From: Trichobilharzia regenti | Taxonomy: Eukaryota; Platyhelminthes; Trematoda; Strigeidida; Schistosomatidae | Direction: 5' to 3' | DNA: 64,000 bases | Assembly (NCBI GenBank): GCA_944472135.2 | Contig: OX235262.1 | Location: forward strand, 165,291,509-165,355,508 | Part shown: positions 30,181-40,843 of the stretch, piece by piece | How positions within the stretch are numbered: the first letter of the stretch is position 1 | How the letters are laid out: every line of letters begins with the position of its first letter | The notes under the pieces: model-generated | Database searches by the model: none | Seen by the model: only the letters and a program-made list of their open reading frames with translations | What the model was told of the DNA's origin: nothing | Program-made: the position numbers and the translations under genes

Positions 30181-32583
30181 TTGAAAAAATGCAAAGACCC
30201 AATGACGATGAAGGAACTTAATGGTTTCCTACGGTATTCTGTCAAACTTGCGTTAGTGAAATCCGAGATTAACTTTCTTGAAAGCTGTATCAGTAAAAAT
30301 GAATATCCTAATTTATTTTGGAAAGCGCTTAGACGTAGCCGTATATGTCCTAATTCCAAAACATTAAAGCGCCACACACTTAATCATATTGATGCAATCA
30401 GTTCTCGTGTGGTAGAATTAAACAGGAACATAACTCTGAGAAGTCATGTTCTGTTTGAACTTTCGACTGATGAACGCCGGCAATTCGAGGAATACGTTTC
30501 TTGTGTCATTGAAAAACAGTCCCAGTCTGCTAACCTCAAGCATCTTGACAGTCTCAAGCAGGTATTAGCAGAAAAGCGATTCCCGACTGACCCCAATAAA
30601 TATGTATTTAATTATTCCTCCGTCACTCTTTCTGAAATTCAACTACAAGCCCTATCACTGGGCCCCAAATTCTGCAACAGTTCATCCAAAGTCAACAGAC
30701 TGCATACTCAAGTGCAATTCGAAAATCTTATTAATCAGACCAACGATCTTACACCCACATCACCTGAGGAATTCCAATACTTTAAATCCACAGTTCTTGA
30801 TTGCTGTCATCAGTATACTAGTTCAAAACCTAGCTCGAATAATCTTCTGACTAAAGAGCATATAGACCAACTGAAAGAGCTAGAGAAGAATGATGATATT
30901 ATCATATGCCGTCCAGACAAAGGTGGGGGTGTCGTAGTTATGAATCGCCAAGATTATAATGATAAAATCTCAGCGATCCTTTCTGACCAAACGAAATTCG
31001 CCAAACCCGACGGTGAAAAGAACAAGACACATTTAATTGAAAATCAACTGACTGATGTCTTAAAGAATATGAGGAATAAGTCAGCAATATCGTCAGAAAT
31101 ATACGAACGCATCAGACCAGTAGGCTCCATTATACCACGTTTGTATGGACTACCAAAAATACATAAGACAGGATTACCCCTCCGTCCAATCCTCGATATG
31201 GCGGGCTCTCCTTATCACGGAATCGCTCAATGGCTAGCCGAAATATTGGAACCAGTCAGAAGGCAAGTATCTAAGTTTTCCATTGATGATACGTTTAAAT
31301 TTATTGATAGTATTAAAGATTTTAATGTCTCAGAAAAAGTCCTGTTCTCATTAGATGTCACGTCGCTATTTACCAATGTTCCTCTCATGGAAACTGTTAG
31401 CTATTTATGTGAGTATATTGATACACATGGTTTGGAAATAGGTTTACCGACAATCCACCTCAAAGAACTTTTATTGAGATGCACGTTGAATGTTCAGTTC
31501 ACCTTCAACAATGAGATCTATAGACAGAGAGATGGCATTGCCATGGGATCACCACTGGGTCCTTTGTTAGCTGATTGTTTTATGGCAAAGCTGGAAAATT
31601 CTCAACTTAGTCAAACCATCGGGCATTTTGACATTTATAAAAGATACGTAGACGACACTTTCGTCATCTGCGATAAGAACGTAGTTCTTGATGATGTCTT
31701 GTTCGCCTTCAACAACTGCCATCCTTCTTTACAATTCACCATAGAAAAGGAATCGGAACTAAGTATTCCGTTTCTTGATGTGTGCCTTAGCAGACGGAAT
31801 GACGGATCTCTCAAGAGATCGATCCACCGGAAACGTACATGGAACGGACAACTAACTAATTTTTACAGTTGGGTGCCTATTTCCAGGAAAAGGAATTTAA
31901 TCCATTCACTCTGCTTTAGGATAAGGAAAATTTGTAGTTCTGATTGCGTCGACTCAGAACTTGACTTCCTGAAAGCCACACTCGCAGAAAACGGTTACCC
32001 TAACCGATTTATTGACAGCAACATGAAAGATAAGCAGTCTAAACTGGTCACTGACTCAGTTCCAAAGAAAACCCTATTCGTGAACTTGGAATTCAAAGGA
32101 GATCAAGCTTCTGATATGCTCAAAAATCGTCTTTCTAAATCAGTTAGTAAAACGTTCCCTGCAGCTAGATTACATATGACGTTCACGAGCCGCAAACTGT
32201 TCTCTACCTCTGTAAAAGATAAGCTCCCCCGTCTGACCGCCTCCATGTGCATCTACCAGTTCACCTGCTCTTGTGGAGCAAGGTACATTGGCCGTAGTCA
32301 GAGAATGCTCTCCACACGGATACGAGAACATATTCCAGCTTGGTTTTACAAGGGAGAAAGGAAATGTGTGCGAAGCTCTATCTTAGAACACCTCATCGAC
32401 TCCTGTCACTCGGTCAACCCTGACCATGATTTCAAGGTCATATATAGAATTCATGCCAACTTCCCGCGTTTTCTTCGTTACAGACTTCTAAAGACAGCTG
32501 AGGCCTTGGCAATTCATGACTTTAAGCCAGACCTTTGTGTACAAAAGAAGTATGTACAATCCCTACTGCTGCCTTGGCCGTAG
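30163..32583 (+). CDS. PLE-A reverse transcriptase with GIY-YIG endonuclease
   Basis: Uninterrupted 806-codon ORF. Residues about 380-560 are the reverse transcriptase: motif A SLDVTSLFTNVPL with Asp398, motif B MGSPLGPLLAD from residue 461, motif C YVDDTF at 495-500, and IPFLDV further on. The C-terminal part is the PLE-type GIY-YIG endonuclease: MCIYQFTCSCGARYIGR (Tyr698, YIGR 708-711) with clustered Cys, then RIREHIPAWFYKGER and LEHLIDSCHS. PLE proteins nick the target and copy the RNA there, as a relative of telomerase RT. The ATG lies in the terminal repeat; an alternative downstream Met (residue 14) is possible. All catalytic motifs are present. Confidence 0.92.
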   Translation: MGIIKLLKKCKDPMTMKELNGFLRYSVKLALVKSEINFLESCISKNEYPNLFWKALRRSRICPNSKTLKRHTLNHIDAISSRVVELNRNITLRSHVLFELSTDERRQFEEYVSCVIEKQSQSANLKHLDSLKQVLAEKRFPTDPNKYVFNYSSVTLSEIQLQALSLGPKFCNSSSKVNRLHTQVQFENLINQTNDLTPTSPEEFQYFKSTVLDCCHQYTSSKPSSNNLLTKEHIDQLKELEKNDDIIICRPDKGGGVVVMNRQDYNDKISAILSDQTKFAKPDGEKNKTHLIENQLTDVLKNMRNKSAISSEIYERIRPVGSIIPRLYGLPKIHKTGLPLRPILDMAGSPYHGIAQWLAEILEPVRRQVSKFSIDDTFKFIDSIKDFNVSEKVLFSLDVTSLFTNVPLMETVSYLCEYIDTHGLEIGLPTIHLKELLLRCTLNVQFTFNNEIYRQRDGIAMGSPLGPLLADCFMAKLENSQLSQTIGHFDIYKRYVDDTFVICDKNVVLDDVLFAFNNCHPSLQFTIEKESELSIPFLDVCLSRRNDGSLKRSIHRKRTWNGQLTNFYSWVPISRKRNLIHSLCFRIRKICSSDCVDSELDFLKATLAENGYPNRFIDSNMKDKQSKLVTDSVPKKTLFVNLEFKGDQASDMLKNRLSKSVSKTFPAARLHMTFTSRKLFSTSVKDKLPRLTASMCIYQFTCSCGARYIGRSQRMLSTRIREHIPAWFYKGERKCVRSSILEHLIDSCHSVNPDHDFKVIYRIHANFPRFLRYRLLKTAEALAIHDFKPDLCVQKKYVQSLLLPWP

Positions 32584-32998
32584 AGGGATAGACATTTATT
32601 TATTTTATTATTCTATGTACTTTTCCCTTATTACTTCGATTATTATTATTATCATTATTATTATTATTACGACTCTCATTCTGAATCTTTTCCACTTGAT
32701 CTACTTGACATTTTAAACCAAAAATTATTCATGTGTATACTTTTTATCTTTATTTTTACAATATTAAATTCTATGTTATCAAATTTCACACCATGTTACG
32801 TAACATTTTACATTCGTCTATTAATCTTACAATTATATGCCTCTCCCCAAAATCTATACACCTGATGTATTATCTTATATATGACATTAATTATTGTTCC
32901 ACTTGACTTAAACTATGAACCTAATCACAAATATTTTAAATTTATTTCATACTATTATTATTTCATGTATTTACACCTTTGACCTAATTCCCTCACCG
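32584..32998 (+). other. PLE-A 3' untranslated region
   Basis: A+T-rich, with ATTATTATTATCATTATTATT near 32640; the part from TTAAATTCTATGTTATCAAA onward is shared with the mini-element at 15.9-16.2 kb. Confidence 0.75.
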
Positions 32999-33118
32999 GA
33001 TATAATTTCTTTATAAAACCATATATATACGATTGTACAGCTTGATAATAAATTCGTTGAAAAGAGTCTCTTCGCTGAAAATTGTGTTCTTAATGCTACA
33101 ATGGGAATTATTAAATTA
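32999..33118 (+). repeat. PLE-A 3' terminal repeat
   Basis: Identical to 30061-30180; contains the second hammerhead-like motif at 33038-33077. Its last base overlaps the first base of the target duplication. Confidence 0.9.
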
Positions 33119-33129
33119 CTTAAACATTT
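33118..33129. repeat. 12-bp target site duplication, right of PLE-A
   Basis: ACTTAAACATTT, identical to 30024-30035. Confidence 0.85.
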
Positions 33130-33725
33130 CACCAATCCAATTTTTACTGACATAGGATGGGATGATCGGAAGTCCAAATATCTGTTTGAATGTGTGTGTT
33201 TAACTTCCCATCTTCTTTCCTTTATACGTTGCAATCTAACCTTGGATACTCCTCTTCCTGACTTTCCAATTCATCATGAGTGAATTGAATTGCCTCCACT
33301 TTCGAGTTAACGTGTTCGAAAAATCTATCTATATTATATATCCTAAGTACAGTGAATTTGTCATCTAAATACCTACACCATACTTTTGGGATAAGGGTGA
33401 ACATTTAATTCTCTATGTCATTCTACCTAGCCATGAATATATCTACCACAACAGGGGATATTGTTGACTCCATGGCAACTCCCTCAGTTTGTTTGTGTAT
33501 TTTCCCTCGGAATTTAAATACCGTAGAAGTCAGACAGCTAGCTGCACTCCCAGCATTATGTCATCAAATGGCACTTTCGCTCTACTTAATGTGAGTGGTA
33601 TTCAACTACTTACATTAATCAATCAACCAATCAGTAGTATATACCATTATGCACTGATGCCTACTTTCTTGATCGTCATTCATAGGTACCAAACAGACCA
33701 CGTATTGTGACCAAGACAATTTGGA

Positions 33726-35285
33726 TTTCCAGAACAACTGTGCTGGAATTCCACCTCGAACTGTGTCACTTTTTCAAATTAACTGTTCGAAATAATTTTA
33801 TCATACTGCAAAACTGTTAAGAGAACTGTTAAGATGAGCTTGCTTATCTCAAAAGTGAAGAGAGTTATTGATTTATTCAAGTCCACATTCAGAAAGAAGT
33901 CATAGTTATTCTAAGCCGACTATAAAGGAATGCGCACGACTGTTTTAGACTGTTGTGTCTCCTTCTTTGTTTATCTCCTTACTCTTTCTTTCATTCGCTT
34001 ATTTGTTCCTTTATTCCTTTTATTTTATTATTCTGATCACTAATTTATTATTCGCTTCAAGGTACTACAATTCTTAACTAATAAATGCTTGCTTTATTCT
34101 TTAGTAGCAATAATGATAATAATAGACCTCCAATAAATGTTTTTATTCTTAAAGCGAATAATACTTCTCTCTATTGTATCTTAACTCAGGCTTATTATTA
34201 GTAGTAGTATTTCCCCCTAAAGCCTAATAGTTTTCGAAGAGTAAAGAAGAGAAGGGAAGACAAATCATCGTCGTCATCACCATATAATTTAATAATAAAC
34301 GATTAATAATAATAATAACGATAATAATAATTTTATTTTGTCTTTACGGAAAAGCCTGGATTATTCCTCTTGACTAACTGCAAAACAATGACATCACTGT
34401 CAACAGATTATCAGATGGACACACTAAAGGTACACGCATGCACGTACTCACACAAACACACATTCACACCTAGAGAGAGAAACAGAGAGAGAGAGATACG
34501 TCAGTGAGTAGTAAACTTCACAGTGAGACGTTATAATCATTTTGTTGATGATGTTGATGGTGATAACAACAATTGTAGAAAACTCCTACATAAATAAATA
34601 AATGTAGATAATAATTAACTTTATATATAAATTATACTTAGTGAACCTGAAACAAAATAAAAACAATTAAAGATCCTTAGATGATGATCGTTTAATTACC
34701 TACATTTTTCATTTGCTAAGTTTCAGTGTTTGTGAATACATTCCTCCTGTGTAACCTGATTCACTCACTGCTTTCTGAGATTATAAAAGATATATTCTTT
34801 TTGCTGTTAGAAGCTAGATGTATGTATACAATCCATCTATAGACAGATAACCGCTTAGGTAAAGATCGAGATTGCTCAGTCATCATAGTCTTAGTATAGC
34901 AGAAAAAGAAAACACTAAAGGAAGAAAGGGTTCCAATAAGACAGAGGAAAAAAGAAAGTCAAAATCAAATTGGTCTTAAGTTAGAAGATATTTTAGTGGT
35001 TAGTCATCCATTCTACAGATAGAATATTCGCGGTGTCTGCAAGCACTTTAAACTAATAATAATTACTGCTTCTCTTACAACCACTACTATTCTTCCTCTT
35101 GATAATACTTGTTGAGTGTTGTCTTTAATCTTTATTCCAATTGTGAGTATTTTGATTGTTTTTGTTTGCTGGTATTTGTGTAGTGCTTCGATATTTTCAA
35201 GTTTTCACTTTCATTCTTTCTATTTTTTGTATGAATGAATTACTCTGATTTACTTTGAAGTGATAGAAAATAATTATGTATATAT
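33726..35285. other. no recognised gene; AAT and GA microsatellites
   Basis: The longest stretch without a recognised element. AATAATAATAACGATAATAAT lies around 34300-34328 and AGAGAGAGAAACAGAGAGAGAG near 34472-34495. No open frame longer than about 60 codons resembles a protein. Confidence 0.45.
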
Positions 35286-35287
35286 TA

Positions 35288-35548
35288 TGATTTTTTTCCT
35301 TTACGTTCCCAGTGCTGGAACATAGACCTTCAAGCTACAGACTTGAAGTTTCTGTAGTATTGGTGTTTATTTTTACAGGATGGGGTTGCTAGCCTCATGC
35401 CCAACCTTCCCTCTTTACCAATCTTAATACTGGCTTAGCGAGGTGAAAGAGTGCGCTGGCGGTCGGGGATCTAGCCCCGGACCACCCGACTGGTTGGCGA
35501 ACATCGTACCGCTGTGCCACCGACGCACACAAGGTGAGGCTAAGCTGG
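35288..35548 (-). mobile_element. SINE-3, full-length copy
   Basis: Minus strand, about 250 bases. 3' end ACGTTCCCAGTGCTGGAACAT, tail ACAGGATGGGGTTGCTAGCC, then the tRNA-like head in reverse: GGGGATCTAGCCCCGGACC (B box) and GTACCGCTGTGCCACCGACG (A box). The best-preserved SINE-3 in the window together with 46.0 kb. The head implies a polymerase III promoter. Confidence 0.75.
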
Positions 35549-36038
35549 GAGTCGAACCCGGGACCACTCGCATATGTTATGTTTAGCTTAGTTCAAATAG
35601 AAAGTGTGAGTTAAGTAGGCAGTTTGTTGAAAAGATTTTGTTTGCTTAATAGCTTCCTTTTTTTGCGTATGTTTCTGGTTAGACATGCAGGTATACATAA
35701 AAAGAAGACAATAAATAAGTGATGATACAGATTTGTGAATCGATTTGGCCATCAAAACATATATGTGTATAGCTTGAATAACATAATTTTGCTCATAAGT
35801 TTGTAGGTGATTCCCTTCAGAGATCAACGGAAATTCAAAAGATGTAGACTGTTCAGATGCTGTGAAGAAATGATTATTCCCAGCATTAATTTTAGCACCT
35901 ATTCTTTGAAAAAACTACTAAATTGCATCCACATGAATGTGTATTATCGACTTTCCATAAAAGGGTGAAATAGTAAAACTGTAACAATACCCAACAATCA
36001 GTTTTCGTTTAGTCCAGTTGAACACATCTTGTAGTATT
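35549..36038. other. no recognised feature
   Basis: Open minus-strand frame at 35588-35827 has no domain resemblance; otherwise A+T-rich non-coding. Confidence 0.4.
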
Positions 36039-36039
36039 A

Positions 36040-36455
36040 TGTTTATTGTTATTATTCGTTTGGATTCCGAGCGAAACATAAGTCTCCGTCATTACATCAC
36101 CATTTCGATGTCTTCTCTTCTGTCCTTTATTTTAGCTGATTTCACAGTTACCCACGAGGTTTCATTTCCTCTTCATATGATCTTATCCATGTCGCCCTCG
36201 GACAAACGTCTAACCCGCTATTTCCCATTCAGGTTCCAATACTCGAGGGCCTAAATGGCGCATGATATGACTTAATAGTCTCCTGAGATTATGTTCAATC
36301 CACCTTCATTTTCTTTTACATATTTGCTGAGCTATGGGCTCTTGATTGACTTGTTAGCAGAGTTCTGTGTTGCTTATCCTTGCCAGGCCCCTCAAACATC
36401 CAGAAGCACTAATTTAACATTTGTGTTAAAAGTCTGATTGAAATCTAAATCAACT
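36040..36455 (-). mobile_element. RTE-like 3' fragment (older group, minus)
   Basis: Reverse-strand coding end: GATTCCGAGCGAAACATAAG, TCATATGATCTTATCCATGTCG, then CCATTCAGGTTCCAATACTCG and the linker to GTTAAAAGTCTGATTG. Heavily mutated. Confidence 0.65.
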
Positions 36456-36534
36456 GTTATCAAGACTAATGATAAATTAATCTTGTTCGAACGATTTCGC
36501 CAAATAAACAGGTTTTACATTTTAATTTTATTCT

Positions 36535-36668
36535 TTTGCATCCCATGTGCGACATAGGGTCTCAAGCATGAGCTTTGAAGCTTCAGTAAAGGTGGTTTTA
36601 ATTTCTACGGTACCAGCCTGGTATCGTTATAACGAAAGTGTTGATAATCCAGTAACCGAACTATGCTA
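36535..36668 (-). mobile_element. SINE-3 tail fragment
   Basis: GTGCGACATAGGGTCTCAAG, then TTCAGTAAAGGTGGTTTTAAT and GGTACCAGCCTGGTATCG. Decayed, without tRNA-like head. Confidence 0.5.
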
Positions 36669-36761
36669 TAATCTTAGCAGAATTCACCACCACTTACAAT
36701 GAAGTTGTAGTATATGAACAAACAGGACGAATAAAGAAACAAATCAATATATGCTCGTCTA

Positions 36762-37187
36762 TTTTCAAGTACTGGCTTTTTAGGGATTTGGTCTGATTGG
36801 CTGGGGGTTTCATCAAGAGCTGACATCAATAAAAGAACCACTGGAAAACTTGGGAGCACTGGACAGCTGTTTTGTCCGTGACCAATAAGGTACAGCAGGT
36901 TGAAGATGAGGCAGTAACTCATCGAAGAAGACATTGCGAAGTTGTCGCGCAATATGTGAATTGGCAGAAGTCAGGATCCATGCACTGACCATTGGATTGA
37001 GTCCCAGTGGCTTAATGGTCTACGAGCCTGCTTGCCTTGTAACCAGAGAGTGCTGGGTTCAAACCATGGCGGTGGGTTCGTACTGATGAAGATCCTCAAA
37101 CTAGGACGAAACAGCTGTCCAGTGCTCCCCGCAGGTTTTCCAGTGGTTGTCTAACTGATGTCAGCTCATGATGAAACCCCACAACAA
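36762..37187 (+). mobile_element. SINE-1, full length with inverted ends
   Basis: Plus-strand SINE-1. Left arm TTTTCAAGTACTGGC and CATCAAGAGCTGACATC to CAGCTGTTTTGTCC; internal GGTACAGCAGGTTGAAG; tRNA-like head CAGTGGCTTAATGGTC and GGGTTCAAACC; hammerhead 37080-37125; right arm to GATGAAACCCC. Flanks ATATGCTCGTCTA (36749-36761) and ATATGCTCTCCTA (37188-37200) match at 11 of 13 positions, a probable target duplication. Confidence 0.82.
37080..37125 (+). ncRNA. hammerhead of SINE-1 (37.1 kb)
   Basis: GTACTG, core ATGAAGA (first base changed), stem II TCC with a loop and GGAC, perfect GAAACAGCTGTC, CAGTGC. Confidence 0.6.
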
Positions 37188-37200
37188 ATATGCTCTCCTA

Positions 37201-38055
37201 CTTCTCTTAAACAAGACACATCAACCACAACAGCAGGATGCTTTCTGATGGTGTACATGTTCAAGTATGACCTATGAAAATGAACAAAAGACTAATGGGA
37301 TCTTGCTTCACGAAAACCTCAACAACTGCCATCATTCAGCCAATGATTATTTGCCTACTTCACCTTACCCACTAGCATTCTGACATTTTTTAACTACACA
37401 CAATAACATAGACTTGACATTTCAGAACCAGAGGCTGATCCTTGCATAGGTGATTTCTTGAAGGCAGTGATAAGATTAGAATTAGTAAAAACTATATTAT
37501 GATAAACTGTTGTTGCACACTTTCCAGGAATCCAGGAAATATTCATTCCTTTGTTATCCAGGCAAATTATTTTATTTTTTATACCAAAACATGGGGTGAA
37601 CTTAAGGGGATTTCACACTTTCAACGACAAATAACACTAGTTGCATAAGTTGCAACTTTTGGGGTACCACCTGAAGGACTGATTGAGAATTGCAACATTC
37701 TAAAGTGAAATTTCATAAGGTTGACGCATTATAAATAGGATAAAATATATTTTCTTAGTTTGAACTTAGAAACACTTATCTATATTTCAATTTATTAAGA
37801 CAAGTGAAAACATCCAATCATTTAAGTTGACTGTTCAACTGATGAAACTGTTTAGTAAGATTATAGAGGACAAAAGTCATTGTTTTGTTAAGTCGAACTT
37901 AGTGTAGTTATGTAATCGTTTCCAGAGAGGAAGTACCTGTTTTGGCGGAACATCTTTTTATGAAGTTATGCAGAAGAAGATGTAACCGTTGAAAAGCTTA
38001 TTAATTACACTACGAAAAAGTTGGTGATTTATATGACAGTAAAAATCCCCCATTG
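37201..38055. other. no recognised feature
   Basis: No repeat or coding similarity recognised between the SINE-1 and PLE-E mini-element. Confidence 0.4.
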
Positions 38056-38059
38056 AGTC

Positions 38060-38575
38060 TGGTAAAAGAAAAGGCGTTCAGCGAAGAGTTACTCTTTCCA
38101 GCGATATCACTGTCAAGCTATACAATCGCAATGACAATTCAAATGTTCAATCGTAGACTCTGAATATAGCAAAAGTTTCTTCAGTCACTAAATTTACGAT
38201 GAACCTGATCTGTCACAGCACCAGATGCGTAATGTTTTGTGTTTCTACTGTGTTGCAGTTGTATTATTTTATTCCCTTAACCCCTATTCGACTTTCACCC
38301 CTTAGTACCACTGTTGTCAACCTGACTCGCGTTCGATTTCAGCTGAATCCTACTCAGTCCTGTCGGGCATATTACGTCACTCGATTTATTTAGGTTTATT
38401 TCAGTTCCTGCGCGATTAGTGCTTTTCATATTCTTTAAATGATGATCTGAAATTTACAATTCTAATGACACATCTTTGAAAATATTCCTTTCCCTGATAA
38501 GATGCGACTGTACAACTTGAGAACGGTATCTCTAAAGGCAGAAACTCTTCACTGAATGTCTTTAACAAAATTATA
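38060..38575. mobile_element. PLE-E mini-element with inverted terminal repeats, no ORF
   Basis: Left end (38070-38140): AGGCGTTCAGCGAAGAG, TTACTCTTTCC, CAAGCTATACAATCGC, the PLE-E repeat inverted. Middle: 3' untranslated sequence shared with the 23.7-23.9 kb fragment (CTTAACCCCTATTCGACT and ACCACTGTTGTCAACCTG versus ACCACTGTTGCTAACTTG). Right end (38505-38570): GCGACTGTACAACTTGAG through AAACTCTTCACTGAATG, plus orientation. Same plan as the PLE-A mini-element at 15.7 kb. Confidence 0.72.
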
Positions 38576-38594
38576 ACTAAAGATTGGAAAACAG

Positions 38595-39845
38595 ATCTAA
38601 CAAAACAATTTTTCAGTTTTATTAACACCCTCTACGGATCATCATTGAACAAAGCTTGGAATGGCAGTCACCTCTCTACCTCAACTTCATCGACTTTGAA
38701 AAGGCCTTCGACAGCGTCGATCGAGAGATCATTTGGCAACTACTTCGCTACTACCAAGGGGTCCCATCGACAATTATACACCTCATCCAACAGTTATACG
38801 ACAATTCTGCATGCCAAGTAATCCACAACGGGAAACTTACGGAAGTCTTCGAAGTGAGGACGGGAGTGAGGCAAGGCTGTCTACTATCACCAATGATCTT
38901 CCTGATTGCAATTGATTGGATAATGCGACAGACAACGGCAACCAACGAGGGAACAGGCATAAAATGGACTGACACAAAAGACTTGGAGGATCTGGATTTC
39001 GCCGATGATATATGTCTGATTTCCCACCAACTGGAAGATATGCAAGTGAAAAGCAACAAGTTGGCAGAAGAAGCCTCCGGAGAAGATAGGGCTTCAAGTG
39101 AACATAGATAAAACAGAGGTGATGAAGATTCCTAGCCAACATCAACAGCAACAACAACAGACAACAATCAGCATAAATGTGAGGAACCTGAAAGAAACGA
39201 CCTCCTTTACCTACCTACATGAGAAGCATCGTTCCGACTACAGGCGGACGGAACTGACGGGGATATCAAAGCGAGAATCGGAAAAGCAAGGTAAGCTTTC
39301 ATTACTCTCAAGTCTGTGTGAGAGTCAGCAGCCCCACTCAGCATCAAAAATAAGATCCGGATTTTCAACTCCAATGTAAAGTCAGTGCTACTATACGGAT
39401 CAGAGACTTGCACTGCGAGTCATAAAGAGCATCTCAAACAAACTTCAGACCGTCATTGACTGTTGTCTTCGCTCAATACTCAAGATCAGATGGCTGGCCA
39501 GAAGAGATCAGAAACACGGATCTCTAGCAATGAACGAACCAACCAGGAACCGATTGTGAAACAAATAGGCAGGAAGAAATGGAGGTGGATTGGATTGACC
39601 ATATTCTGAGGAAACCATGAAGTGACATCACTAGACAAGCCATTGCTCGAGTGAAACTCGAAAGGGAAGCGGCGAGTTGGTCGTCAGTGCAAGGGTGGAG
39701 TGACTTGGAGGAGGTCATGCGAGGAGGAGATGAAAGCATGTGGACAGACCTGGAGCGGGGTGAAAAAGTTGTCAGAAAACCGAAGGCAATGGAGGTGCGC
39801 AGCTGAAGCCCTATGTTCCTCTAGGAACTAAAGGATACAATAATA
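38595..39845 (+). mobile_element. RTE-like retrotransposon, 5'-truncated, with RT domain
   Basis: Longest plus-strand copy of the young RTE group. It begins inside the RT domain and runs to the 3' end (AAAGGATACAATAATAATAAT). Downstream of the RT frame, NIDKTEVMKIPSQHQ, the linker, and the tail region near 39520-39830 are in shifted frames. It is probably a dead-on-arrival copy, as expected from incomplete reverse transcription. It links the many short 3' fragments in the window to an RT-encoding element. Confidence 0.85.
38656..39111 (+). pseudogene. RTE-like reverse transcriptase fragment
   Basis: 151 codons of RT core. LYLNFIDFEKAFDSVDREII (motif A, with the Asp in FIDFEKAFD), VRTGVRQGCLLSPMIFLIAI (motif B), LDFADDICLIS (motif C, FADD, near 38990-39025). 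The GVRQG style and single-ORF layout suit the RTE/L1 side of non-LTR elements rather than CR1. The apurinic-type endonuclease and the N-terminal RT part are missing, so no intact protein can be made. The Met at 38656 is fortuitous; coding similarity begins at about 38630. Confidence 0.85.
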
Positions 39846-39849
39846 ATAA

Positions 39850-40790
39850 TGAGTCTAATAATGATAGATTTTTTAACTGAAACAAAACGAAATTACCTAA
39901 AGTGTATGTCATTATTAGAAGTTAGGGAAGAGAAAAGGAGATTTTATCGGACATCTTATTGTACAAAGCTAAATTTCCCTATTGTTGAATCTTAGTGTCT
40001 CAAGTGTCTATAGTAACAGTTCAGGGATTTGAAACGTTTGTCTACATACAAGACCTAGATGCATGAAGTATTCGCAGATAAGTATTCGCTTTCTTCAAAT
40101 CTGGTGCGGACTATGAACACTATGTGTCAAGTAACAGAATATAAGGAATATTTGATGGGTTTTAACAGGTGTATGTATCATACTTTAGGTACTGTGTGTC
40201 CTCTTTAAATCTTAAACGTTATCTCACACTGTGTGTGAACAGTAATTTATTTTTCCAAATTAGAAAAATCTATTTGGCTGTCCATTATTTAGGAATGTTG
40301 TTTCTAAACCTTTAGAGTTTTGAAATTCTCAAATATTTACGATGAAACTTCATTATTTACAGGAAAAACAAAAGAATAAAGAGATTTGTGTAAACTTAGG
40401 CTTAAAATTAATGCCCATTGAAGGTGTAACTTGGAGAATAACAGTTTTGATTGTGATAGGTGTGCATTTTATTCTCACTCCCTTAAATTGTCATTTTTCT
40501 GGCATTCATTAAGGAAAAAATAACAACACTCGGAGGAGAACAATGTTAAACTTTGAAAGCTGTTGTCCTTAGAGTTTTTAAAGATGTATATATTCTTAAG
40601 ATAATCACGCACCACATAACTCATCTTCGGTTAGTAACGGGTTGTAATTGAAGAAAATTAGACAATTCAGTGGAGAAAATTATCATCTTCAGAGGCTGTA
40701 TAATCATAATTATATTTACTGAAACACAAATATTGATCTTCGTACACTTATTCGTGTCTATAAATTTGAATAAAGCAAGAACGGCATTCT
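39850..40790. other. no recognised feature
   Basis: A+T-rich interval; no repeat or coding match recognised. Confidence 0.4.
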
Positions 40791-40794
40791 GTGC

Positions 40795-40843
40795 AGAATA
40801 AAATGTTACCATCATTTATTTTGTTGGCTTCTCATCAGCTGCA
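40795..40843 (-). ncRNA. hammerhead in PLE-G inverted repeat
   Basis: Minus strand: TGCAG, perfect core CTGATGA, GAAGCCAAC as a weak stem II, AAAA in place of GAAA, a stem III of ATAAATG with CATTTTAT, T at the cleavage position, then CTGCA pairing perfectly with TGCAG. Confidence 0.6.

Larger units (their letters stand above)
30036..33117 (+). mobile_element. PLE-A, apparently intact Penelope-like element
   Basis: Insertion of about 3.08 kb inside PLE-B, bounded by the 12-bp duplication. It starts with a short inverted piece of its own end (AAGAACACAATTATATCC), then the first terminal repeat (30061-30180), the long ORF, an A+T-rich 3' region, and the second terminal repeat (32999-33117/8). 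The two repeats are identical over about 120 bases. An intact ORF plus identical repeats point to a recent, possibly still active insertion; activity itself is not shown by sequence. Confidence 0.88.
29145..33725 (-). mobile_element. PLE-B copy 4 with RT and endonuclease remnants, interrupted by PLE-A
   Basis: Longest PLE-B copy, minus strand, split by PLE-A. 3' side (29145-30035): terminal repeat near 29150-29215, tail frame 29201-29398 (RLTTEALFIESTANTCNRND), a YIGRTSRTGTVRL-like endonuclease motif near 29545-29600, and the linker KPCSTKENLIQEV...ALKLNNYPDKLV near 29900-30010. 5' side (33130-33725): frame 33222-33404 gives WCRYLDDKFTVL (RT motif C, YLDD), FFEHVNSKVEAIQFTHDEL; further up, degraded GKYTNK and motif-B remnants. 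Stops and frameshifts throughout. Confidence 0.8.

Noticed and set aside
29817..30377. 186-codon minus-strand ORF
   Set aside because: It crosses the junction between PLE-B (real minus-strand remnant) and the antisense of PLE-A. A chance fusion of a fragment with antisense sequence.
32971..33234. 87-codon minus-strand ORF
   Set aside because: Same situation at the right boundary of PLE-A: the N-terminal part is PLE-B remnant, the rest is antisense of the PLE-A terminal repeat.
33726..35285. host exons
   Set aside because: I looked for open frames with splice-like borders but found nothing with convincing protein character.
35460..35530. tRNA gene on the minus strand
   Set aside because: Part of the SINE-3 head, repeated at 15.0, 46.0 and 63.5 kb with different decay.
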